Source: Tieghemiomyces parasiticus (taxonomy: Eukaryota; Kickxellomycota; Dimargaritomycetes; Dimargaritales; Dimargaritaceae). From it: a stretch of 20,601 nt of DNA. This document shows, in pieces, positions 1-9,034 of this stretch. Below the pieces are notes generated by a model. That model was not told the origin of the DNA. It searched no databases and saw only the letters and a list, made by a program, of their open reading frames with translations. The DNA is taken from positions 1-20,601 of the forward strand of contig JANBPT010000861.1 of assembly GCA_027575765.1 (NCBI GenBank), in the 5' to 3' direction. The translations under genes were made by a program, and so were the position numbers. The first letter of the stretch is position 1. Each line of letters begins with the position of its first letter.

Positions 1-78
1 GGGTCTCTTACAGCCTTCACTTGGTGAGTTGGGGAATGGGCGGTAGAAATGAGCAGGTTCACTTCTGACAACGGTTTT

Positions 79-152
79 GATTCCATGGTGTAGTCGGTTA
101 TCACGTCTGTCTAACACACAGACGGTCGCCGGTTCGAATCCGGCTGGAATCA
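79..152 (+). tRNA. tRNA-Val (anticodon AAC), no intron
   Basis: A complete cloverleaf can be drawn. The acceptor stem 79-85 pairs perfectly with 145-151 (GATTCCA with TGGAATC), and A152 is the discriminator base. The anticodon stem 106-110 pairs with 118-122 around the loop CTAACAC, which places AAC at 113-115 and reads valine GUU codons (and GUC/GUA/GUG to the extent that A34 is edited to inosine). The T stem 128-132 pairs with 140-144 around TTCGAAT. The internal Pol III promoter is visible as an A box (TGGTGTAGTCGG, 86-97) and a B box (GGTTCGAATCC, 131-141). The 3' CCA is not encoded, as expected in a eukaryote. The identity follows directly from the anticodon; the body also resembles other eukaryotic tRNA-Val sequences. 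Confidence 0.97.
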
Positions 153-158
153 ACTTTA

Positions 159-165
159 TTTTTTT
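159..165 (+). terminator. RNA polymerase III terminator of the tRNA
   Basis: A run of seven T residues starts seven bases after the discriminator base. This is the standard Pol III stop signal and gives a short trailer. Confidence 0.85.
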
Positions 166-732
166 CATGATTTATTTGTATATTAACCATTAACCCTTGC
201 ATAACGCCGAAGCTACAACAATAGCAATTGATGTACGGTATGATCTACTATATGGTTATTTAATTTTTTTTTGGTTACAAGTAGCCCATTGAAGACGGGC
301 GGGCTGACACCCCTCAACATGGACTAGCCTGTTTTGTGACGGTAGGCCGGCTAATTAAGGCCTTATGTGTTGGGACACTACTGTGGATCGTGGAACGCAG
401 GTGCTACACCTAGGGGAGGTGGTGTAGCTATGGTTCTGTCCGCTATGGCATACCAAGCAATCATGGGCGTCTCAGGTTGATGAATGTCTATTCCTGCGAT
501 GTATTTGTGTCAATCTTGCGAAATGTAAGCTATTGTGTCAGCTTTCAGGCGCTTGGTAGACAAAAAAGATAAGGCATAGAGCAATGATGTAAGGCAGTAT
601 ACGAGTATGAACCAGTGAGAAATAGGTCCATGAAGTAATGCGTTTGTGAGCAAAACGGCAATAGGTTGGAGGTAGCCGTGACAATTGAAGGCGTGTGAAA
701 GAAATATAAAGTCGTTAAAACAATGTATAAAA
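166..732. other. Intergenic, tRNA to AP-1 gamma 3' end
   Basis: This stretch lies between the tRNA terminator and the stop codon of the minus-strand gamma-adaptin gene. It is more AT-rich than the flanking coding sequence and presumably holds the gamma-adaptin 3' UTR and poly(A) site. I found no convincing gene, structured RNA or repeat, and no perfect AATAAA downstream of the minus-strand stop. Confidence 0.6.
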
Positions 733-3689
733 CTAGACGATAGTGGCGGGGAATCCGGCGAACTGGACAATATCGGTAACCTTATTGCCCCCGGGCGCGA
801 AGGCGACCTTGAGTCGCAGCCGCAGGGGTGACCGGTTGGGGTTATGGATCGATATGTTCTGCGAGGCCTCTTCATTGGGGCCGAGTTCGGTACTGGATGG
901 GGGTTGCATGTGGAGGGTTTGGCTAGTAGGTACGGCTACCTGAAGGAGAATGCTGGCGATAGGGGTGTCCGGTAATTGGTTGATGAACCGGACGCGGATG
1001 AGTACGTCCTGCGGCCGAGAGGGATCCTTGCGGGGAGTTAGAGTGACGAGGAGTCCGTGCTTGTGATAGCACTCGTAGGAGGACTCGACCGGGGCGGGCG
1101 CGGGACTACTGTCGGTACCACTCAGCAGGTCAAACATGTCGTTGGCTCCGCTGGCCGTTGCCATGGGGGATAGCTTAGTTGGTGAGGCGACAGGGTGAGG
1201 GGAGGTGGCGGGCGATCCGCTAACTCCGGTATCACCAAACAGGTCGGCAAGGAGGTCTACGGCGTTACCTGCAGCAGCGGGAGCAGCTCGCGCGGAGTAA
1301 GTGCCGCCCAAGGATGCGGCGGAGGGCGCGCTATCGCTGCCGTCGTCCATCAGGTCCATGAGCAGATCCGCATTGGACCGCTTGGCCGGCGCGGCTGCAA
1401 CCGGGCCAGGGGAACCGATCCCACCCAATGAAAGGGTGTCAGTCACAGCGACTCCAACGCCGCCGTCAGCACCACCGCCACCCAGCAGCAGGTCGCCAGC
1501 GGCCACGGTCTTCTCCGGGTGGTACTCAGGGACCGGCATCCGTTCCAGGATGGCCGGGCGGGCTCCGTCAAATTCCGGTCGGAACAGATTCTGGTACTCG
1601 ACGGCGCGCTGCTGGATTTCTACATTGACACTCGCAGTGTGGTCGGCCAAGATGCTACGGATCTGGCTGGTATAGGAAGAGGCGCCGCTGCCCGTACCGC
1701 TCACTAGGGAGTCGACGCCGTCGTTGCTAGGGCCCGGGGCGCCCTGCACCCGGTCTGCGAGCTTGAGAAGGGCCGTGAGGGCCATCTGGCGGGTGACTCC
1801 GTCGGTATAGGGCACGCGCAGCACCGTGGCCAGCATTTGAATCACGTCACCAGGGGCCACGGGCCCGTCACCAGCGGCCTCGCCACCGACACTCCCATCT
1901 TCCGCGCCAGCGAGGCTGGCGGCCGGAGAGGTCGACCACAGGTGATCGCCAAACTCGCCGATGCACCAGACACCGGCCTGGACCAGGGCCACCTGAGACA
2001 GGTCCTGCGCCAGGAGAGCGTACAACCGGTGCACAACGTAAGGCTGCAGCTCGGCCTGGTTAGCCACTAGGGAGATAAAATTGTCCAAGTTCTCCTCGCG
2101 CACATGATTGCCGGCCAGCTGAAATACCCGGATGACCGTCTCGACTTGCCACCGGCGAGACGGGGCGAATCGCTCCGCAGCCGCACAGATGTTGGAGGTC
2201 ATACCGGGCTTGAACTCGGCGTCAGCCACCTCTAGGAAAGTCAGTAGCTCCCGCACCATGATGCGCACATTTCCTGGCTGGATCAGGGCGAAGGCTAGGT
2301 GTAGGGCACGACGGCGGATGGAGATGTCTGCGTCGTTGAGACACTCCAGGATAGTGTTGCGGTGCCGCTGCACAGCAGTGCCCTCAGTGGCGATGGCACG
2401 GGTCAGGGTAGACAGGGCGACGTAGCGAATGTTGTTGTCGCGGTTGGCCAGAAATTTGCCCAGGATATTGATAGCCAGCACACGTAGGCTGGTGTCAGAC
2501 TGAATCTCGAGCACTGTGACGGCCGTCTCATACAGGATAGACATGCCTACGTTCTTGGCGGCGTCCGTATTGGTGGCCACCTGGGTGAGAATGTCGTTCA
2601 TAAGCTCGCTGGCCGCCGGGTCGCCGCGGCCCAGGATACGCAGCAGGCGCAGGAGATGTACCTGGACGAATGGGTTGGACACGCCCGACACGTCGTACTC
2701 CGGGGAGAAGCCCGTGGTGAGAAGGCTCTTGAGCTGGCGCACCAAGGTGGGAACCAGAGCGCGGTAGGACTGCAAGGCGCGTTCTCCGGTGGCGCAAAGC
2801 TCCTGGGCCAAGGCCAAGCCAGCGAGAACCACGCCAGGGTTCTTGTCGGTCAGGTGGTGCTTGGTCTTCTCGATGAACCCATCGCGGAGGTCGGGCACCT
2901 TGCGCACGATGCGCAGGCCGCAGAGAGCGGCCTTCTTACGGATGTAGGTGTTGGAGGATTCCATCAGACGCTCCACTTCGTCGACTAGGTCGGTGGCGAC
3001 CTCCACCGAGGCTATGTTTCCCAGAGTGCATAGAGCTAGCCCCACAATGTACATGTTGGAGTGGTTCATGTCGTTCTTGAGTGAGTTGGTAACCAGGGTT
3101 AGGATCTCCTGGTTCTCGTCCAACAGCAGCATGATACCGAGGTAGCCCAGGCGCTTGTCGGAGTAACGGCCTGAGGCCACAAGCTTGAGACACTCAATCT
3201 GGCCGTAGTGGGCTGGATAGCCTAGCAGGTGGATGTAAAGCATCTTTCCCACATTACTGTAGCGGGCATCCATGCCGTTATCCTCCCTGAAGGAGGTGCG
3301 GATGTAGGCAGACTCACGCTGAATCACCGACCGCTCATCGGCTGCGGTCTTACAGCAGCGTACCGCCCGAATAAGATCTTTTGATGATAGGCCGGGTGAG
3401 ATGGCCGGATAAGGGCAGGGTGAAGAGCATGTGGTTGGAGGGGGGTGGGATGGGATTAATTCATATGGACGGGAGGTATTGAAAGAGACGTAGGTACGGT
3501 GTGGGGCGAGGAGATTAGCGGGGGCCAGTTGGGTGGTGTCCACATGTAGAGCCTGGACCCGCGGTTATCACCGGGACCGTGGAGGAGTTGCTTTTAGCCT
3601 AGCAGATGGCGTGCGGTTTGATGCGTGCGGGATAACGAAAAGGCGCTAAGGAGAGAATCGTACTTACCTCGCAGGCGTAAAAAGGACAT
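733..3689 (-). CDS. APL4: AP-1 clathrin adaptor complex subunit gamma (gamma-adaptin)
   Basis: Large subunit of AP-1, which links cargo, Arf1 and clathrin at the trans-Golgi network and endosomes. Exons are 3668-3689 and 733-3377; the product is 888 aa, close to the usual 820-870. The helical trunk begins at once and carries family blocks: DLIRAVRCCKTAADER (8-23), LGYPAHYGQIECLKL (about 59-73) and GYLGIMLLLDE (about 85-95). An Ala/Gly/Ser/Pro-rich hinge (about 590-772) has acidic dileucine motifs that may bind clathrin: LLMDL (about 679), DLLADLF (about 715) and MFDLL (about 755). The gamma-ear fills the last 116 residues and includes ISIHNPNRSPLRLRLKV. The start is the 22-nt exon encoding MSFLRLR plus one base, followed by GTAAGT; it joins in phase at AAAAG, giving MSFLRLRDLIRAV. 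The long in-frame ATG at 3543 lies inside the intron. The gene is divergent from NOL11. Confidence 0.95.
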
Positions 3690-5020
3690 GGCGACCGTAA
3701 GGGAGAATGCGGAGCCGGATGGGATAAGCGTGGACAATAGAGGGCTGCGGTGACGGCGATGAAAGGCGGACAAGGTTTGGCACGGCGTGTGGAAGGGACT
3801 GTTCTGGCGGGTCGGCGGCGCGATGCGATGCAGACAAGTGGTGAATCGGAATGAGCTACGGAGTAGGGACTGGCGGGGTTGGCAGATAGAGGTGGCTGTA
3901 GGCGGTCCGGGTAAATGATGCGGATATGCCTTGATGGAGACAAGGAGGGCGATGAAGGAGATGATACTGGGTACTGAAGCGAATAGGCCTCAGGCACAGG
4001 CGTGACAGATGAGAGGGAGATGGGGCCTAGCACACCGGCAGGACCCTGCTGGCCCTTGGTATTCTGTAGAGGGTTAGGACGGAGTATTGTGGGGGGAGGG
4101 AACGTACCTACCGCCAGTTTCCGCCACCACTCATACTATACCACAGGGTCACTGAGGTGATATTTCCCCATCCCATCACCACTACTTTCCGGCCTGCGAC
4201 TTCCTACCCTGCGATTCGCCCTGCTCGATAGTGCCTCGAAGCTATTCGCGGTATTCATCTGCTATTTAATGCAGCCGAAACCCCCTCTTGCCCCGTACCA
4301 ACGCAGCCTGAATCCTGGTAACTTGGCCGAATCATGGCGGTTTAAAAGCCGAGGTTACGCTGGCACCAACCCCTTCCCCACATTAATCTTTGCACCAGTG
4401 AGGCTAGAGAGGTAGGTTCGAATACAACGCGTTTAGAGGAATTCCCCATGGAGGTGCGGGCCGTCACCACGCCAGTCGAGTCGACATAGTAGCAACTGGG
4501 TTACGCACAGGATCCACCGTCCACAAACCGGTAATATATGGTCACGTGCTAAACTGGCAGCTCCAGAACATGGTGCTCTGCGCCCTGAAAACCACAGGCC
4601 TTGCCACATTCCCCTTGCTGGTGAGGAGGAAGTTCACTTTGGCTGACCCTCAAGCTGAAATTAGTCTACAATGGTGGCCTCGAGTAAAAAAAAAAGCAAG
4701 CACAGAAATATATGGTTAATAGAGATGCACCGTTCCGAACGACGAAAAAAAAAGTACGTATTGCCGTGCTCCTTACAACTGGTAAATCAGCCGTACCTTC
4801 TCCTTTGTTTCGAATTACCCCTACTGGCGCAGCGTCGATTCCACCACCCGCCCGCATTCTCAGCTCTGTTCTTTCTCGGTAATCACTAGGTCTCGCCGAG
4901 TCCGTCCTGCCAAGCCCTGTGAGGTCTTCTCATAATAGTTTGAGCTCTTGGAATCCCCTTCCCACTCTATCTCCCGCTCAAAGATTTCCATCGCGGACTC
5001 CTTACCGTTAGAGTTCAACC
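3690..5020. other. Divergent promoter region, AP-1 gamma / NOL11
   Basis: About 1.3 kb separates two divergently transcribed start codons, so it should hold both promoters. On the minus strand the first 350 bases are strongly pyrimidine-rich, as is common just upstream of fungal housekeeping genes. A 144-codon minus-strand frame here (3599-4033) overlaps gamma-adaptin exon 1 in another frame, is built of Ser/Pro/Arg, and looks like a by-product of that composition. A-runs occur at 4687-4696 and 4744-4753. I see no convincing TATA box, RNA gene or repeat. Confidence 0.5.
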
Positions 5021-8000
5021 ATGGCAGACCTCGAGCCTCTTACCTCACTCGATCAGATTACGAGCTCGACAGATGTGCTAACAGTGGCCCGCCCGAAAAG
5101 CGGCACAACCGCCAAGGCGGTCCCGTTAGCGGGCACACTGGCACCGGTTTACGTTGACTGTCCCACCTTGGTGGTTGAGCCCTCGGAAATTTACCGTGGC
5201 CGTTGGATCGATTTTGGATCCCGGGAAAGGCCTGCCGGCCAGGGTGCCCTGGCAGCCGCCTATGGCGACCGGCTCATGGTTACTGTACAGGGTCAGGGGG
5301 TCCAGCTTTACAAGGTTGGCCACGCTACCACAATCCAGGCGTGGACTACCGCCCCGTCCACCACATTTGCCAGGCCAGCTAAACTTGTGACCTATGCCGC
5401 CGTCGGTCCGCGAGAGACCGCCGAGTTAACTGTATCTGAGCAGGCCAACACCGGGTTGGTGGCCATTCGGCACCGAGCCTACGCCATAATTCAAACCCGA
5501 CAGGATCTGCCCATAGACCACGCTGCCCGTCTCGTCTGGACATGGGACGCCAGCACGGGTGATATTCCCTCCAACCAGGCCGACCTCCCTCGCTTTGAAG
5601 ACCGGCTCGAGCGCTTGCTTCCTCATCCTGTCCACAGCCTGGATACCAGCTCACAATTGGCCGGCCGCGTCGCAGTTGTGCACCGCACGGGCGCCGTTGC
5701 CCTTTACGACCCGTCGTTGGGTGAGCGGTTGGCCGAGCACCCGCATTCTGGGCCGGATAGCTGTGTGTTGTGGAGTCACCTCGTGGGTGACACGGCCGCG
5801 CATCGAACCTTTTGGGGGACTGAGGCCAGTGCCGACACCGTGGACGCCCTTCTGGTACTCACCCAGACTCTCACTCAAAACACCGCCGCGACCGCCACTC
5901 TGACTTACTACACCCTGACCCGGGATCCCTACCAGATCGTCCTTGTTGGGGCAGCCGAAATTCCCCTTGCTGACCCTGCCGATATGTCACTCGCCGCCCT
6001 GCCCGTGACCCCGGCCCCACTAGGCGTGGTGTTCACCCCCGCCTCCGCCACTCTCCATATCCTGACGGCGCAAGGTACATGGGTGCGGTTGGCCATCGCC
6101 CGTGCCGCCTCGGGCCACCTGCGGGTCACTCCGGCCAGCCCTGTCTCGCTTAACCATCTGGCCACCGGGCAGGCCCTACACACCGACCCCCTTGAAGGCC
6201 CCGTGCGCGGCGTACTCCCTCCGAGTCTGCCGTGGGACCACCAAAATCTGGCCGCCCTCCCTAAGGGCTACTTGGGTATAGTGGGTGGCTCGCCCCGCAA
6301 CCCGACGGAACCTGCCAATCCCTTGGCCTGCACACTGACCCTATGGGACCCACTTCACCGTAGTCTGCACGCTGAGCGCACGTTTACTGTCCCGTCTGTA
6401 CCGACTGCGGCCACTGAGGCCGCTAGCCTCACGTACCTCCGGCAGCCTCTGGTCCAGTGCGTCAGCCTTCCGGGGGCGAACCAAATCGTTGTCGCCGTCA
6501 CTACCGCCACAGCGTATACTGGTGCCGCATCTAAGAAGGCTAGCCCGCGTCTCCAGGCTGGCGACTTTCCCCTCTGCCTTACCGACCCTGTGCAGCCCGC
6601 CGCGCGTCTGACGTGGTCCACCCAGCTCTACCTGGGCACCTTCCTACTGCGCCGCCCCACCCTTCTGACCACCGCCCGCCTACACGAGCGCACCCTGGCT
6701 TATACCGCCGCCCCCGCCCCCGTGGGCACGGTCGCTGACAGCGACACTACCGCCACGAAAAATAAGCGCACCACCCGGGCCAAGGCCAAGGCTAAAAGTG
6801 ACCTCCCTACTCTCGACGTGCTGGCCGCCGATACCTACCTAACCCACGACCCTGCGTTTGCAGTCGTTAAGACCATGCTGCCGGGCCCGGCCCATGAGTT
6901 CTGGGTCGGCGTTCTGGCCGTCCCGGTTGATCTCGCGCTGTACCTACCGCAGCTTTTAGCGTATGTCTTTCATCCGGCTCGACTGGAAACTGCTGAGGCC
7001 TGCGACCACTTCTTTGCCACGCCGTTTCTGGGACCCAACCGTTGCCCCCAGTCTCTCCCCGCCACCCTCGATCCGGGGGCTACCCAGTTCGGCATCTATC
7101 ACCTACTTGCCCAAGGTCTCACGCGTCGTACCCGGGCGACACTTGCACTCTGCCTGGGGGAGTCGGCCGGTGCGTCCCCCACGTCCTACTTGAAGGGCAG
7201 TCCGGCCCTCCACCGGGTTCAGTTCCCGGCCTACGACTTCACCCCACCGGTACCCGCCCCGGGCTCTATTCCGCCTCGTCTCCTCCTGGCCATCCTGTCC
7301 CGCCTGTTCGGCGTGGCCCTGGACCCGGCCTTTAAAGAACCTCTGGCGCGGTGCCTGGAAGCTGGCGCTGCCAATCCGCGCCCTCTCCAGAGTTTGGCCT
7401 ACGCCACTTCCATAGACGCCGTGGCTGATCTGCCCGAACCGCCCGTCGAGTGTGCCATCCCAGCAAACGATTACTGGCCGCGGGCCTCCGTGGCCGTTCT
7501 CATCCGCGCGGCCCTGATTACCTCCTCCGTCCTCCGCCACGGTCTCCTCCCGTACCTTGTGGCTCGTGGGGACTGGGACCTTGTTCGCCTAGCTCTCAGT
7601 AACGTGGCTGACTTTCCGGACACCCAAATTGTGTGGGCCCTCCGTAGCTACCTGCGCCACCTTGGTCGTACCCACTCTACCACTGCTGCCCAAGTCCCCC
7701 GCCTACTCGAGCACAGCGACGTCCTACTGACCCTCACCCTTTTCCTCAGCTACCCGCGCACGGATGGGCTAATCCGACGCGCCTACCGTCGCCTGTTTAA
7801 CGCCGAGGACGTTACCGTATGGGGCCTTCTCCTCGATGACATGTGGACCCTGCGCGAGCAGACGGCCTCCTTCTTCGGAGTTTGGTTCGACCATGAGGCC
7901 ATTGTCGACGGTCGCCTTCCAGCCCTGGCTGACCTGGCCGCAACGCTGACCAATTTGCTCGACGGTCACATGATGACCTTTGTCACTACTGTGGACCTCC

Positions 8001-8701
8001 ATCCGGTGGTACAGCGAGCCTACCGCGCCACGTCCGTTCTCCACGAACTCAAGCACCGGATTGACCGGTCTGTGGGACCCTACCGTCCCTTGCTTTTACG
8101 CAAGGACGAGAACCAATCCCCATCCCAAGATGAAACCACGCCGCCGACCGCCTTGGAATCCACGCATAGATTCCTGGCCCAACTCCCCGTGGCCTACCTC
8201 CAGCTCTTTCCGGAGGATTCTGACGCCGCCCAACTCCCAGCCCTTGTCCGGTCCCTGCGCGATATCCCTCTCGCCCCGGTCCCGTCTGCTGTGCGCATCT
8301 ATCTCACGGCCGTTCTCGGCTTCCCCGTCACCCCAACCGGGCCTTCACCCCACCCGCACCTCCCGGCCCCCGGCCACGGCGCTAGTCTGCGTGCCGACGC
8401 AGCGGACGGCACATACCATCTGACTGTACCAGAGACCCGTTTGGCCCAGCTGCTCGAGTACTTGGGCACCATGCTCCGCACCTCGGCGCTTCCACAGCAG
8501 CGTTACGCCTACGTGTTCAACTCAATGCACGTGTTTGATTACCTCCACGACCCGAATTTCATTGAACAGTTCGGCAACTTGGTAATCCGGATCGATGGCG
8601 AGACTCCCGAAGAGGCCCGCTTGCGGCGAGATGAACCGGTACCTTACTTTACCCGGAACCCTCTCAACTCGTACATCACCTCACTCCGCATCACTGAATG
8701 A
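5021..8701 (+). CDS. NOL11: NOL11/Utp8-like nucleolar t-UTP protein, with long C-terminal extension
   Basis: Predicted nucleolar protein of the t-UTP (UTP-A) subcomplex, which supports rDNA transcription and 18S pre-rRNA processing in the small-subunit processome. It has 1226 aa, no intron, and a start in good context (CAACCATGGC). From remembered alignment with animal NOL11, three regions match: GVQLYKVGHATTIQAW (about 92-107, then PA, as in the N-terminal propeller); GYLGIVGGSPRNP followed by LTLWDPL (about 415-445); and a helical C-terminal part with WDLVRLALSNVADFPDTQIV (about 848-867) and LLDGHMMTF (about 978-986). A basic patch KNKRTTRAKAKAKS (about 579-592) could be a nuclear localisation signal. 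The protein is far longer than human NOL11 or yeast Utp8 (both about 715 aa). Part of the excess is a conserved-looking tail after about 1030 that I cannot assign. Sequence divergence keeps me short of certainty. Confidence 0.78.
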   Translation: MADLEPLTSLDQITSSTDVLTVARPKSGTTAKAVPLAGTLAPVYVDCPTLVVEPSEIYRGRWIDFGSRERPAGQGALAAAYGDRLMVTVQGQGVQLYKVGHATTIQAWTTAPSTTFARPAKLVTYAAVGPRETAELTVSEQANTGLVAIRHRAYAIIQTRQDLPIDHAARLVWTWDASTGDIPSNQADLPRFEDRLERLLPHPVHSLDTSSQLAGRVAVVHRTGAVALYDPSLGERLAEHPHSGPDSCVLWSHLVGDTAAHRTFWGTEASADTVDALLVLTQTLTQNTAATATLTYYTLTRDPYQIVLVGAAEIPLADPADMSLAALPVTPAPLGVVFTPASATLHILTAQGTWVRLAIARAASGHLRVTPASPVSLNHLATGQALHTDPLEGPVRGVLPPSLPWDHQNLAALPKGYLGIVGGSPRNPTEPANPLACTLTLWDPLHRSLHAERTFTVPSVPTAATEAASLTYLRQPLVQCVSLPGANQIVVAVTTATAYTGAASKKASPRLQAGDFPLCLTDPVQPAARLTWSTQLYLGTFLLRRPTLLTTARLHERTLAYTAAPAPVGTVADSDTTATKNKRTTRAKAKAKSDLPTLDVLAADTYLTHDPAFAVVKTMLPGPAHEFWVGVLAVPVDLALYLPQLLAYVFHPARLETAEACDHFFATPFLGPNRCPQSLPATLDPGATQFGIYHLLAQGLTRRTRATLALCLGESAGASPTSYLKGSPALHRVQFPAYDFTPPVPAPGSIPPRLLLAILSRLFGVALDPAFKEPLARCLEAGAANPRPLQSLAYATSIDAVADLPEPPVECAIPANDYWPRASVAVLIRAALITSSVLRHGLLPYLVARGDWDLVRLALSNVADFPDTQIVWALRSYLRHLGRTHSTTAAQVPRLLEHSDVLLTLTLFLSYPRTDGLIRRAYRRLFNAEDVTVWGLLLDDMWTLREQTASFFGVWFDHEAIVDGRLPALADLAATLTNLLDGHMMTFVTTVDLHPVVQRAYRATSVLHELKHRIDRSVGPYRPLLLRKDENQSPSQDETTPPTALESTHRFLAQLPVAYLQLFPEDSDAAQLPALVRSLRDIPLAPVPSAVRIYLTAVLGFPVTPTGPSPHPHLPAPGHGASLRADAADGTYHLTVPETRLAQLLEYLGTMLRTSALPQQRYAYVFNSMHVFDYLHDPNFIEQFGNLVIRIDGETPEEARLRRDEPVPYFTRNPLNSYITSLRITE

Positions 8702-9034
8702 GTCACCGCGGCCTCTGTGCGATCACCTTCCCTTTTTTGATGATGTGGCTCTTTTCCCTCTTTTTTGCACTTCATAAGCATATTATTTTTGTACGTCGAA
8801 GCCAGTAAACTCACTGTTTGATATCTTAACTCGGTTGACTCGTTCCCGGCCGACTGCCAACCCAGTAGTACGCCCACTAGGCGACCGCGGTTTTTAACAA
8901 AATGGTCAGAAGCGTTTATTACACGTGAGTGAGGATATCCAACGGGCAACGTTAGGTGAGGCCAGTGGTGGGTAGCTAAAGCGGGCGAAACTGTTTGAAG
9001 GGAGGGAGGGAGGGGTGGGGTGGGGTGCAGGATA
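8702..9034. other. Convergent intergenic region, NOL11 / RFC3 3' ends
   Basis: Both genes end into this 333-base gap. T-rich runs (8732-8737 and 8760-8766) and an AT-rich patch at 8774-8794 downstream of NOL11 are plausible parts of its 3' end signals. The remainder is the 3' UTR side of RFC3 and contains the G-rich tract listed separately. There is no gene-like frame: the 171-codon minus-strand frame at 8644-9159 runs through RFC3's last exon in a different frame. Confidence 0.55.
9000..9025 (+). repeat. G-quadruplex-type tract (six G-runs)
   Basis: Six runs of three or four G are each separated by a single A or T. This meets the usual G-quadruplex pattern on the plus strand. It ends nine bases before the RFC3 stop codon on the genome map, so RFC3 mRNA would carry the C-rich complement at the start of its 3' UTR. 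A NOL11 read-through transcript would carry the G-rich form. Confidence 0.8.

Noticed and set aside
510..875. 121-codon minus-strand frame at the gamma-adaptin 3' end
   Set aside because: It overlaps the well-conserved gamma-ear in another frame, and its remainder is AT-rich 3' UTR sequence.
3599..4033. 144-codon minus-strand frame upstream of gamma-adaptin
   Set aside because: It overlaps the first gamma-adaptin exon in another frame, is dominated by Ser, Pro and Arg from a C/T-rich promoter strand, and shows no family motif.
4415..4425. B-box-like GGTTCGAATAC, possible second tRNA
   Set aside because: The flanking bases do not form a T stem, and no acceptor or anticodon stem can be drawn around it.
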